Shown: one piece after another, positions 10,391-20,046 of the stretch
How the letters are laid out: each line of letters starts with the position of its first letter
How positions within the stretch are numbered: the stretch's first letter is position 1
Assembly: GCA_963575745.1 (NCBI GenBank)
Contig: CAUYUJ010021171.1
Coordinates: 62,001 to 126,000, forward strand
Origin: Prorocentrum cordatum
Taxonomy: Eukaryota; Sar; Dinophyceae; Prorocentrales; Prorocentraceae
Length of the DNA stretch: 64,000 nucleotides
Direction of reading: 5' to 3'
The notes under the pieces: model-generated
What the model saw: the letters and a program-made list of their open reading frames with translations, nothing else
Databases searched by the model: none
Told to the model about the DNA's origin: nothing
Position numbers and translations under genes: made by a program

Positions 10391-11040
10391 CCTCCAGGGG
10401 AAGGTGCTCATGCAAACCCGTAAACCTCTTGCCACATTCCTCGCGAAGGGCGCTCTGGCTGGCCAGGAACCTGGCCGGCTTCTTGGACAGGGCCCCCAAG
10501 GCCACCGACAGGCCGCGTCGGCACTGGTCCAGACCCCTGGAGACGACCCCTGGGGACGACGAGATGATCTTCACGCTCTGCAGGTCCCAGGAGCTGGCCG
10601 ACTCGGGATGTTCCAGCACGAAGTCTCTTCCACGCGATATCTGATATAGCGCTATCTCACAGCAGAGCTGCACGAACGCGATGCCATTGCGCCCCCCCCC
10701 CCCCCCCTGGTCGCCCTGACGCATGCGGCCCCAATTGCTGGCGAAAGCAACGCTGGAAGCCCAGCAAACTGGAGACATCGAAATACACTGCAGCTGATCT
10801 CGCTCGATGAGGTCCAAGAGCTCTCGAACCCCCTTCGGCCTTCGGACCGCCCGTGTCCCAGCCTGCATCCGAATCGACCGCGGGGGAGACCCGATATCCT
10901 CGCTTGGCAAGAAGCGCCGCAATCCTGAGAAGGGAGAACACTTCCAGAAGGGTGGTGCCCTTGCGTCGGGCCTCGGACAAGACGAGCCGCCTCCCCCAGG
11001 CGTGTTTCTTGGAGACTCCGGCCCCATCGAGGGCCTGAAG
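10391..11040 (-). pseudogene. SAM-methyltransferase-like domain embedded in copia polyprotein
   Basis: KKHAWGRRLVLSE leads into TLLEVFSLLRIAALLAKRGY (10,957-10,890), an E-x-F-S motif I with a following helix. In a second frame come ISMSPVCWASSVAF (PVC, 10,775-10,764), corresponding to the Pro-Cys loop of C5-cytosine methyltransferases, and FVLEHPESASSW (LEHP, near 10,616), corresponding to their ENV-like motif IV. LDQCRRG and HEHLPLEG complete the pattern. One frameshift separates motif I from the PVC loop. Similarity to the domain at 56,240-56,960 is in motif order, not close sequence. The role in the element is unknown; DNA or cap methylation are possibilities only. Confidence 0.7.
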
Positions 11041-13180
11041 GGCGGCCTGGCGAAACTTTCGGGGAACTGTGGGGACCTCTATCTCTTCCGAATCTCCGGC
11101 CGCTCTTAGTGCCACGAACGCGTCGACCTCCACGACGCGGCCAACAGAGGCGCGCTGTCTGCTAAGCTCGCGGCTTCGGCACCCCAGGCCCCATGCCCGC
11201 TGAGGCCAGCTGAGGCCGTGGCTTCTCCTGATCCGCACTGGGGCCCGGGCCGACTGAGGCCGTCTGAGGCCGTGACTTCCTTCCTCGCCGCCTCTTCTGT
11301 CTCCTCTTGCCTCTTGCCCCTCTCCGTCCTCCTCCCGAGACGCCCAAGAATCGACCGAGCACTCCGAGACCTTTTCCTGGCCGAGTTTCTGACGCAGCTC
11401 GCCGTATGAGAGATGTCGCCAGAGGGAATCTACCAATGCCGAGACGCCCCGCCGAACTCGGCGAATGCTGGCGGGCGCGAGGGCACGCGGAGGTCTGCCC
11501 CCGCTCTTCCCACGGGCCACTGCAACGAAGAACGCTGACCGGTCTGCCGATCCCAAGTTGTGAACTTGCCATCTTAATTCTGAGCCGACCTGATCGAGTG
11601 GGACCTCTCGGCCTTCTCTCCGATCCCAGATCCCCCGAGCACATCCGGGGGCAGCGGGTGCGTCGCGGACCCTGCGATCTCTGACCGTCTGGACCGCGAG
11701 ATCGCGTAAGACAAGACGGTTGGTCTCTGATCGGGGGCCGAGCTTGCTGATTGACCTCTTCTGGCTTATATCTCGGGCCAGTCTCCTAGTGCGGCCCAGG
11801 AGCTCCTCAGAGAGAGAGCGCCCCCCCCCCCCCCCCCCCCTGGTCGCGCAGCTCCTAAGCCTCGGCCGCCGCGAGCGCAGCCGCCTCGTCCGCGCTCCTG
11901 ATCCGGCGGGCCAGGCGCGTGATCTCCTCGACGCTCATCGAGAGCCCGAGCTGGACCTCGGCGGGTTGCTCTGCCATCGCGCGCATCTGGTCGAGCAAGG
12001 TCTTCATCTGATTGGAGTGGATCTGCCGCGCCGACATCGCCGAGACTGGCGGTGGAACCCTCCTCGCCTGCTGGATCGGCGGGGGCTCTGGCGGACTCCT
12101 CCCCGGGGTCGGAGGGGGACCCGGTGGGAGCTGCGACGGCTAGAGCGTCGACATCCGGCCCTGGACGAGCTGTCTCGCCTGCTCGAGCTCGCACATGCAC
12201 GGGGTGCCCTCGCCGACCCGCGTCGACGGCCCGCCCGAAGCACTGCTCGTGGCGGGGCCCCACTTCGGACGAGCCCCCGACGCCCTCGGACGCGCGGGCC
12301 CGTGGGGGGCCGCCGCTGCCATCCAGGGCCCGCCTCTCGAGTGCCCTTTCACCATGCCCTCGATCTCCTGCTTCTCGCACTCCTGCTTCGACTGCTTCGC
12401 TGACTCCAGCTTCGCGCTCCTCGCCACCAGCTCCGTGGCTTGTGCTGCTGATTTCTCGGCCGGCGTTTTGTCTCTCAGGCCGAGGCGGAGCTTGCGCATC
12501 CTGCAATGGCTGGAGACGCTCGTCGCTTTCGACCCCTCGCGCACCGCCCACGGCGGGTGAAGGCAGGTCTCCTGGTCGCCGAACTGCATCTCCACGGAGG
12601 CCAGCCACGTGATAGAGATCCCGTTGATGCCCGCGCACCCCGAGGCGATGTGCAACAGTCGGAGCGTGAACCTCTTCCAGCCAAGTTGAGACTTGCTCAG
12701 GATCGGGATTCAGCTCACGAGGTTGCGCTTGATCGGGGGCGACATATCTCTTCCTCCGTGAAGTCCAGGTCGTGAAGCTCCTCTAGGAGCTCTTCCCAGT
12801 TCTCCAAATCTTCGTCCTCCACGACGCTCCTCAGTGCCGCCGCGGCGCGCCTCCTCCTGACCGGCTGCGTCGGCTCGGCAACCGCCGCGCCGAACTTCGA
12901 GAGCGCCATCGCGTAGACAGGGACTGCTGGCTGCATTGTCGCCGCGCTCACGAGCGCGATCCTGAGCCAAGACGACTACGGCGCTCGATCCCCGGTCTTC
13001 GGCCGCCGTTCCCGGGGCCCGACACTCCCGGGCACCAGGAAGAGAGAGGAGGGAAGAGGAATCTGAAAAGGCGCCGCTAGAGGCCCACCCTCGCCCCAGG
13101 TCCTGGCGCACGTCGTCGGGCATGCGAGCCAGCGCGTCGTCTGGGACACTGAACTCGTCCGGTTCGCTGCGGATCAGGCT
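11041..13180 (-). pseudogene. copia polyprotein spacer between protease and methyltransferase-like domain
   Basis: Several minus-strand open segments (11,644-11,162, 12,655-12,140, 12,951-12,715) with acidic/basic low-complexity content and heptad-like stretches such as ELVARSAKLESAKQSKQE and EEITRLARRIRSADEAAAL. A GEGTPCMCELEQA segment has closely spaced Cys. A C/G homopolymer at 11,820-11,840 is a likely source of length change. No catalytic domain recognised. Confidence 0.55.
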
Positions 13181-13183
13181 CGG

Positions 13184-13375
13184 CGACCTGCGCCCTGCCG
13201 CGCGCCGCGCGAGTGGACGGTGAACCTCGCCCCGACCACCCAGCTCGATCTCATCGCTGCCCAGGTCGATCAAAGCGCGCATTGCCTCCAGGAGCCCGGC
13301 GGGAAGGAGCGGTGGGCACCGCCCAGGAAGCGCGAGAGACTCCACGACGGCGCACTTCCAGATGCTGACTGGCAC
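13184..13375 (-). pseudogene. copia aspartic-protease-like segment
   Basis: CPPLLPAGLLEAMRALIDLG followed by SDEIELGG and HRPLARRAAGR matches the second half of the retropepsin-like domain in related polyproteins (PPLMPxGLL...IDL). I could not find an intact D-S/T-G active site upstream (13,376-13,736), so the call rests on this half only. Confidence 0.6.
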
Positions 13376-13736
13376 TCGCGCCCTCGCCGCGGGCGCCGCC
13401 CTTCCGCCGACTCCGCCGCGCGTCGCGCCCGGGGCCAGGGCCGTCCTTCACCGAGTTGCGAAGCCCGCGACTTTCGAGGGCAGTCACTATCACCTCCAAG
13501 TCCTCACATCCCAGAGCCTGGCCAGCAGCCGCGCCCACGAGCGCGCGGTCGCCCAGCTGCCTGAGGGAGAGCTCGGGGCCGCCGGCGCGCAAGGTCTTGA
13601 GGGGCAAGTTCCAGGCGCCAGCCTCGACGAAGCTGTCGGCATCCAGAACCGCGTCCAAAAATAAGCCCTTGCTTCCTGAGTCATTCTTGCCTTTCTCGCC
13701 TGCTATCCGGTCAGCTCTCGATCTGAATGGGTTCTT

Positions 13737-13778
13737 GCGCGACTCAGCCCAGCGCCCGCGCCCCCCACAATTCGCGCA
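13737..13778 (-). pseudogene. copia gag zinc knuckle with two ligands replaced
   Basis: The 14-residue CANCGGRGRWAESR has exact CX2CX4HX4C spacing, but His and the last Cys are both Arg (CGC codons; CAC and TGC are each one transition away). The knuckle normally binds genomic RNA, and this version should not bind zinc. Flanking residues KKRAR and KNPF are the usual context. Confidence 0.85.
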
Positions 13779-13804
13779 CCTCGCGCGCTTCTTCGCGTCG
13801 GTCA

Positions 13805-14990
13805 TCATGGGCCTCTTCGACCCCAGCCGAGCCGCCCGCTTGCGATCGAAGAAGTCCCCGTCCATCTTCTTCGCCGCCTTGAGGCGACGGGCCTCGGCCC
13901 GCGTCCGCCGCTCCTCCTTCCCGAGTCGGTCCTCGACCACCGCCGCGAAGATCTGCAGCGCCTCCGCCCCTCCTGCTCGCCCAGCGTGGCCAGGAAAATG
14001 TCGACCTCGTCTTCAGGGAGCTCCACCGAGACGTCTATCTCCGTCAGGTATACGTCCCGCACCCCGTCGTCGAAGGGCTCCGAAGGAGGAGGCGTGTTCT
14101 CAGAAACCTCGGCCGCACGGGTCTTGGCGATGGTCGCGCGGCTCGTGGGATGGATCGGCTGGTCTTTCACACCTAGCTTTAGCATGGCCGATCGCATCGA
14201 GCTGAAGTCGTCCTTGCCACCGGCCAAGGTGCGCATGTTCATTTTGTTCTGAGCCGACAAGTACGCGCCCTCCTCGAGGTACCTCGCCACAATGGCATCC
14301 TGGAGCGTGAAATCATATCTTTCTGCTTCGGCGATCTCAGCGTCGCGCCACAGAACGAACTCAGTGAAGGACTCACCTTTCTTTAGCACGTAGTTGAAAA
14401 GGGCCGCGCTGTGCGCCAAGCGTTCTCGATCGCCGGGCCGCTTTCCGCTCAGCAGGGCGAGGTGCTCGAGCAGCTTGTCGATGCCATCCGTCGTGTCCAG
14501 CTCGCGCCTGATGGTCCTGCACTGAAGCTGCAGCTCGACTGGAAGTCCCTCCAAGACGCACCCTGCCTGGGTTTCTGGCTTGAAGCTGGTTCGTCTCGTC
14601 CAGGCCTGGATGTTGTGTCGATGCGTCGCTAAGTTCTCGAAATTCAGCCACGACGGTGGGGCGCCAAAGTCTCGGTTGGGCACTGTGTGGAATGGTCCAT
14701 GCTGCTGATGAGCTCGTCCAGCCGACTTCTCGCCCCCAGCTTGATGCCCCGCTCGATACCCACCGCCACCAGGAGTCCCACGACCTGCTCCACCAATCTT
14801 TCCAGGGATCCTTGGAATCAGACGCCGCCGCAGCGTCGGAATTCTCCAGGGAGGTGCCTTCTTGTCGTCCTGGTTTCTCTGGCGTGGGCACCTCTCGCCA
14901 CGGACCTCCTCCTTCTGATTGCTTGTCCTGCTGCTGCCCCGGAGCGTCCGTCCCCTGAACGCCCATCTTCTCCGCGAGCTTCTCCGACAT
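13805..14990 (-). pseudogene. copia gag (capsid-like)
   Basis: The start is taken as ATG 14,988-14,990 (MSEKLAEKMGVQ), 15 nt after the LTR end. The first frame gives a Trp/Asp/Ser-rich leader (DPWKDWWSRSWDSWW). After a single-base shift near 14,690 the main frame (14,683-13,805) gives PPSWLNFENLATHRHNIQAW, VLEGLPVELQLQCRTI, LFNYVLKKGESFTEFVLWRD and YLEEGAYLSAQNKMNMR, a helical gag typical of this element type. Gag forms the particle in which reverse transcription occurs. Confidence 0.85.
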
Positions 14991-15005
14991 AGCTCCGCTT
15001 ACCCC
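14991..15005 (-). promoter_or_regulatory. Candidate primer-binding site / 15-nt leader
   Basis: On the minus strand GGGGTAAGCGGAGCT lies between the end of the 5' LTR and the gag ATG. It resembles an initiator-Met PBS (TGGTATCAGAGC) with one extra base and two or three substitutions. If correct, the leader consists of the PBS alone. Confidence 0.4.
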
Positions 15006-15206
15006 TGTCACAGGACTAGGGGCACATGGATCTGGAGGGTCGAAAGATATCAGGGATGGGAGCGTTCTTTTCTGGGGAGCGAGCTCCAAGGCATACAACA
15101 GGTTTCGCGCCTAAGCCAAAGTGGCTACACAACGGAGGCGGGGAAATATCAAAAGCGGACGAGGGCGGGACACACACCACAGGCCCCCAAGGGCCCTGGG
15201 GAGACA
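15006..15206 (-). repeat. 5' LTR of the copia element
   Basis: 201 bp with intact TGTC...GACA ends. It carries the promoter for the minus-strand transcript by family knowledge; I see no clear TATA box. It reads CCAAAGTGGC where the left LTR has CCAAAGTAGC, and differences are spread along its length. Confidence 0.9.
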
Positions 15207-15210
15207 GGTG
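15207..15210. other. Target-site duplication of the copia element, right
   Basis: GGTG, the exact copy of 5,643-5,646. A fifth base does not match, so the duplication is 4 bp as seen. Confidence 0.7.
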
Positions 15211-15515
15211 TTCAGGGCTCATCTCAAGGGTTCGGGAGGGCATGACCGAGACGACGGCCCGACTTCGGATTATGGACTGCAGTCGCCGCTACCCTCGGAT
15301 CTAAGCCCAAAGCAACGCCCGCCTCTGGACTCTAGGGGACTCGTATGACTTCAAGACAAGGCTTCAGGCTTGAGGCTTATGGTCTTGAGCTGTACGCCCG
15401 GACAAGGGCAACACAAGGCACCGTCCCGCCCGAAAATACAAGCTTCTCGAGCGCGAAAGATACCCGTACCCTTACCCAGACGGGGTGGCAAGGGGCCCTC
15501 GGGGCATCACCCCCC

Positions 15516-15635
15516 CTGGGTCCGGGTCGGCTCCCGAAACCACCATACATACCCGTACCTAGACGGGGTGACCCAACCACCACCCCAGCTAGGTCCGGGT
15601 ATGTATGGTTGTTTCGGGCACCGACCCGTACCCAG
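15516..15635. repeat. Inverted repeat, 47-bp arms
   Basis: Arms 15,516-15,562 and 15,589-15,635 are inverted copies with about five mismatches (both contain CCATACATACCCG or its complement), separated by a 26-bp loop. A further word, CAGACGGGGTGGCAAGG, recurs directly outside. Otherwise 15,211-15,960 has no recognised gene. Confidence 0.75.
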
Positions 15636-15970
15636 ACGAGGTGGCGGCAAGGCCGAAAACGCTCTAGCGGGCGGCCCTTTTCACCCCAGCTGACCCCGGG
15701 TCCGGGTGTGTTTTGGGCTAGTGAAAGCTGGCTAGATGCCGGATAAAGCCCGCCCCCGCCCAAACATAAAGCCGGCTGGAGGCCGGCTAAGGTTCGCCCC
15801 CGCCCCAAAATAGAGGCCGAGGGCACGCCCCGTCACGAGCTCACCCCAGAGGAGGTCCGTCCGTATGTTCAGGAGGTGCGTCCTCCAACAATGGCCGGCC
15901 CATCGTCCAAGCCGAACGTTCCGAGGGCCCCGGGGCCCTCATAATGGCCAGCTAATGCGCGCTCAATCAC

Positions 15971-16114
15971 CCCAGACATGCGACGTCCTGATTTTTCAAT
16001 ACGGGGTCTCCCGAATCGTTTTTTGACGCTCCCGAGGCCTGGCGAAGGCCCCCCGAGGCCGAAAATGACGAAAAACCTCCCGTCCTGATTTTTCACCACG
16101 TGATCATGCCTAGG
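15971..16114 (+). mobile_element. Dispersed repeat F2, copy i (internally deleted)
   Basis: Starts CCCAGACATGCGACGTCCTG, contains GGCCGAAAATGACGAAAAAC and ends TGATCATGCCTAGG, an inverted, diverged version of the start. About 144 bp versus 185-189 in full copies; the missing part is the CCCGGGACCGG core. A non-autonomous DNA transposon is plausible, but no convincing target duplication is seen. Confidence 0.65.
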
Positions 16115-16199
16115 TAGTGCACAGGAACAACCTCTACCAGTGGCTGGCTAGGTGACCGGGCAAGCACGCAAGCTTGACTATCTTCGTGGTCAGCGGAGG

Positions 16200-16262
16200 G
16201 CCAACTACTGCACGGATTCATGTATATATACATATATATACACACATATACATACACTTAGG
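16200..16262. repeat. (TA)n/(CATATA)n tract
   Basis: ATATATACATATATATACACACATATACATACA between the two F2 copies. Low-complexity only. Confidence 0.85.
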
Positions 16263-16327
16263 GCTGGAAAGGTAGCACACAGTGCACGGCAGCGACGGCT
16301 TACATGAAGGTGGACAAAACACGCCTT

Positions 16328-16516
16328 CGCAGACATGATCGCTTCGTCAAACAAATCAGGAACAAACAGATTTTGGCTCATTTCGGCCTTGGGGAGCCCT
16401 TGCTGGCCCTCGGGACCGTCAAAACAACGACTCGGGATAAGAAACCGGTCCCTGGGAAATGATCGGGGCTTCTAGGGACCCCGTATTGAAAAAAATCAAG
16501 ACGTCGCATGTCTGGG
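16328..16516 (-). mobile_element. Dispersed repeat F2, copy ii
   Basis: Full-length copy in reverse orientation. The + strand begins CGCAGACATGATCGCTTCGTC and ends GACGTCGCATGTCTGGG. The terminal CAGACATG words of the two ends are inverted copies, supporting a TIR element of about 189 bp. It contains an ATTTTGGCTCA string that mimics the dinoflagellate spliced leader by chance. Confidence 0.7.
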
Positions 16517-16735
16517 TTGAGCACGGCCGAAAGGCTGTTCAGGTATCTCAGCGTTTATGCATGTATAGGTTACAGGCTACACGGCGACACGCATGTGCAC
16601 AGCGCTTTCCCTGTCCTGAGGCTTCTCCTTCCCCCAAGAGTGTTGTGTTGTCTGCTGTCCTAAGACTTGGACGGGAGGTGAGGAGTGACGAAGTGCTCTC
16701 TGGCCAGGAGGCGAAGACGGCCCTCGACTCTAGAC

Positions 16736-16892
16736 TTAGGTCGGGCAGGCTCCTGCAGGCGGATTTTGGAGGAGAGATTCAAAATAGTCAAACATATGCA
16801 AAAATGATGTTAAACAATCGTGGAACACTCGTCTGGGGATGTTTTCACATATTTTTGAATTGTCCTCCTGTAGAAGGACAGGCCCGAATTAA
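16736..16892 (+). mobile_element. MITE B: short TIR element with 8-bp target duplication
   Basis: 157 bp. Left end TTAGGTCGGGCAGGCTCC, right end inverted (CCTCCTGTAGAAGGAC then GGCCCGAATTA). Flanked by CTCTAGAC on both sides (16,728-16,735 and 16,893-16,900), extendable to 9 bp ACTCTAGAC. The interior is AT-rich and non-coding. Confidence 0.9.
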
Positions 16893-16899
16893 CTCTAGA

Positions 16900-17070
16900 C
16901 CCTAGAGACCTTGAGATCCCTAGGCGGCCGGCCCCTGAGAGATCCCGAGATGGCCGAGATCCTAGAGCCCTAGAGCCCCAGAAACGGCCCTAGCAAGATC
17001 CCAAGACGGCCCCTGAGCGATCCTCGGATGGCCGAGGTCCTAGAGCTTAGAGCCCTGGAGCCTAGAGCTA
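16900..17070. repeat. CCTAGAGAC / CCCTAGAGCC minisatellite
   Basis: Degenerate units of about 9-20 bp built on CTAGAG, AGATCC and CGGCCCCTGAG. From 17,070 to 17,485 no gene or repeat is recognised. Confidence 0.6.
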
Positions 17071-17487
17071 AACAGCCCACAAAAATCCCACAACGGCCCT
17101 CCTCTTCCTATTCCTCGTGCCCCACCTCCTCCTAGCCCTGGCGTTGACCAGTTTCCACCATGGCGCAAGTGCTCGAGTTGAATGTACGACATGGCGATAT
17201 GCTGGAGCCCCACACTTTCAAGTTTCAATCACGGCGGCAGGGACGGCTCCCGAGTTTAAGCCATGAAGTTTAGTGCTCACCGCTTCTGTTTTCAATATGC
17301 TGTTGGGCTCGAATAGATACGGCCTCGTTAAAAGGCAAAAGCAGCGCCTAAATCTGGCTCGCCCGTGCACGCCGACGGTGTTCCCCATCCAGTTGCCAAA
17401 TCGGTGAAGGGGAACGTCATGGGGGGGGAATGGCTGAGGGGGAAGCGTCGACCTGGAATCGGCGAGGCATCGCCGATAGATCGGGGA

Positions 17488-17672
17488 TACAATGGCGGCC
17501 CGACCACAAGAAACCTTCCACAAGAAACCCAACCCTAAGATCCCAGGACGTCCATGGATTTTTGGTGTGGGAACGTCGCGGCATCGCAAAACCACCAAAA
17601 CCCAAGAAACCCAGGGCACCCTGGAGGCGAGCACGGTGCTGCTTGGCATGGGCCTCCACTGTAGGCCCCCGA
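17488..17672. repeat. Dispersed repeat F3, copy 2
   Basis: Same orientation as 4,752-4,935, roughly 80% identical by eye, including CCAGGACGTCCATGGATTTT and CCCAGGGCACCCTGGA. The minus-strand reading again gives RDVPTPKIHGRPG and KVSCGRA. Confidence 0.7.
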
Positions 17673-17873
17673 TAACGAATCGGCACGGTTCTCGGCGGGG
17701 TGGGCCACCAAGCCCTCCCCGACGCTGTCCCTGAGACTTTTGGGGGCCGGCGGGCCTTGCCGGTGACGAAACGTCCAGTCCGACGCTGGCACGGGTCTCC
17801 GCTTCTCTGTCGCTATCGGCGGCGACACCCCGCATCCGAGCCGTCGGTACAGTGGTGAACCACCAGTGCCTGA

Positions 17874-17897
17874 GAGAGAGAGAGAGAGAGAGAGAGA
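17874..17897. repeat. (GA)12 microsatellite
   Basis: Perfect dinucleotide run in otherwise unique-looking sequence. Confidence 0.95.
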
Positions 17898-18034
17898 ACG
17901 CGAGGAAAGGGTACGCAAGGGTATGGTGCTGATGAGGAACATCACGAGGGAATCGCGCAGATCACCCCCCTTCATATCATGTTAGCCATCGTGGGCCCCA
18001 AACAATGACTTCTTCCAATAGATACGATGCAATC

Positions 18035-18420
18035 CAGGTGGTGCAATCTATGTGGTGCAGTCTAGGTTGCAATCCATACGGAGCAATCTATGCGGTGCCA
18101 AGCAATGCAAATCAACGCAAATCTGTGCACAGCGGTGCAAAGCAACGCAATGCAAGGCGGGACAAGTCAACACAAGGCAAGCAATGCTGAGTGAAGCAAT
18201 GCAAGGCAATGCACAGCAATGCACAGCCATGCAAAACAATGCAAAGCAATGCAATGCAATGCAAGGCAAAGAAACGCAATGCAAGGCAATGCAACACAAT
18301 GTAGAGGCGGCGACGGGGCGACGACGACCACGACCACAAAGGCTGCGGACCCCGCAGCGGAGCCCAGACGACGGGCGGCGACGAGGCAGCGACAGGGCGG
18401 CGACGGCGACCACAAGGCGG
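18035..18420. repeat. GCAATGCAA array followed by GGCGACG array
   Basis: To about 18,305 the words GCAATGCAA, GCAAAGCAA and GCAAGGCAA repeat with 5- and 10-bp spacing; from 18,306 a GGCGACGGGGCGACGACG motif takes over. Both strands give Cys- or Gln-rich reading frames that I treat as artefacts. Confidence 0.85.
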
Positions 18421-18739
18421 CGGAGCTGGCAGCGGAGCGCAGTTCCTTCGAATACGGATTAGAACAGAATTCAAGCACTGCTTGGGGGATATAGTGCGGC
18501 AGGCGCCTGCCTTGCCTTCGCCTGCCCTGGTTTCTGCCACCGCCGCAACCGTTGAGTCGTGAGCAATCTCCGCTGTCCGAGGTCCCCAGCCGCCCCCACT
18601 TCTCGTCGGCGTGCTCCCTGTTGGCCTCGGGGCCCGAACCGATCCTTCAGGGAGCGTTCAACGTTGAACGCCCGCGCCAGCGTCATCGTGGCGAGGCGGC
18701 ACGAATCTGCCGTGAACGGAACGCTTGGCCGTGGCTGTC

Positions 18740-18916
18740 CTTCTTCACTTCCGAAGCTGGCTCGGCCGCAGCCTGCGGCGCCTCCCCAGCTGCAGCCACA
18801 TCCTCGCTGGCAGCCGGCGAAGGGGCAGAATCCTGGGCGGCCTCCTCCTGCGGCGCGGCAGCCTCGGGGGCCTGCACGGGGGAGGTCTGAGAGCTGGAGC
18901 CCCCCCATACATCCAC
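18740..18916 (-). pseudogene. Exon-like Ala/Glu-rich fragment, possible relative of the WGGMDIDLP cassette
   Basis: The minus strand reads VDVWGGSSSQTSP, then an Ala/Pro/Glu-rich stretch (APEAAAPQEEAAQDSAPSP) and ends near SEVKKDSHGQ. The shape (VWGG, about 50 acidic residues, EVKxD) parallels the six cassette copies but lacks MDIDLP. Minus-strand sequence downstream (18,720-18,600) continues with coding-like ARAFNVERSLKDRFG. Low-confidence host exon. Confidence 0.25.
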
Positions 18917-18967
18917 CCCTCGCGGCATGTCCCCCACTGAGGATGAGAGGCAACGCAAGGAGACGCA

Positions 18968-19217
18968 ACGCATATATATATATATATATATATATATACT
19001 CGGCGGCGAACTTGACATATCGAAAGCGAGCCGCAGCCGCCTCGCGGTCTGGACTCCGGGGCGCGATCCCGTGGTCGCGCGGAGCCGTCCCGCGCGGGGC
19101 GGCCGCGAAGAAGAACTCCCGTGCCCGCGGGGTCGCGGCCCAGGAGCCCGGCGCGCGAGGCCTCTGATGTGTATATGGTCCCCGCCAACGAGGAGCAGCA
19201 GCAGCAGCAGCAGCAGC
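18968..19217. repeat. (TA)n at 18,971-18,999 and (AGC)n at 19,195-19,217
   Basis: Two short microsatellites. A second Gln-coding (AGC)n lies at about 19,709-19,752. Sequence between has no recognised gene. Confidence 0.9.
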
Positions 19218-20046
19218 ATGTGGTCCTTCCATCGCAATCGCCTGAGTGCTTGTTCGCGCAGCCTTCTTGAAAGGTAGTCTGGCGGTCCCCGTTGAAAGAG
19301 AGCATCTTGCTATACAATCAGGTCAGTATCAATCGGCCCTTTGCGTCCAAGGCATGCGTCCAAGGCATCTGCTAGGACTCAGCCTGGAGTCAAGCTTGCG
19401 TAGGCTGCCTGGCTTCCCGGGGCGGGGCTTCGGGCCGTTACAAATGTTGAACACCGACAGTAGCATACTGCTTGCGACAGAGGTACAAAAGGGGGGAGAC
19501 AGGAGGAAGGAACACCATAGTGAAAACAGGAGGAACGGGCGAGGTACCGAAAGAAGCGCAGCAATGACAAAAGGTGTGCGAACGCGTTTGCGGGGTTCGC
19601 GACTTCTCCGCGCGCGAGCTGCCCAACACAGGGGCGTCTGCGGGTGGCGCGGCGGCCCAGGGGCCTGGGCCCTCGAGGCCTCCGACGGGCTCTGCCCCCT
19701 GCCAGCGAGGAGCAGCAGGAGCAGCAGCAGCAGCAACAGCAGCGGCAGGAGAGCGCGCAGGAAGGAGGATGGCGAACGCGGGCGCACCGGCACCCCCAGG
19801 GGCAGGCTCTTGCCCCGCCATGCATCGCCCCTTCTGCGGGCCCCGCGCGGCCCCGCTCTCTGCGCCAACTCGGGCTCGCCACCGCGGTGCCCGACGCAGC
19901 TCGGAGGGCGCCATTGACGAGGAGGGCGCGGGCGCGACTGGAGGGGCGCGGCGGCGAGGAGGCCGCCGTCGGTGCTTCTCTTCCCCCTGCCGCAGATATG
20001 CCGAGAGCCTGCGCCTCGTTTTCGCAGCCTCGCCTCGTGCCCAGTC

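Larger units (their letters stand above)
5647..15206 (-). mobile_element. Ty1/copia LTR retrotransposon, full length but decayed
   Basis: A 9,560-bp element read on the minus strand, bounded by two 201-bp direct LTRs, TGTC...GACA termini and a 4-bp duplication. Domain order 5' to 3' is gag, zinc knuckle, aspartic-protease-like, spacer, SAM-methyltransferase-like, integrase (zinc domain, DDE core, C-terminal domain), spacer, reverse transcriptase of RVT_2 type, RNase H. Integrase before RT is the Ty1/copia diagnostic order. The LTRs differ at about 31 of 201 positions (about 85% identity), so the insertion is old. The reading frame is broken by many single-base shifts and several stops, so this copy cannot make a polyprotein. 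The methyltransferase-like module between protease and integrase is unusual for copia elements outside dinoflagellates. Confidence 0.9.

Noticed and set aside
7343-13778. Idea that transitions in the copia element reflect programmed editing
   Set aside because: Nonsense and other changes in the same element run in both directions; ordinary decay in GC-rich DNA is enough.
16369-16382. ATTTTGGCTCA string resembling the dinoflagellate spliced leader
   Set aside because: It lies inside F2 copy ii at a position where the other copies have a different sequence, and the rest of the leader is absent, so it is chance.
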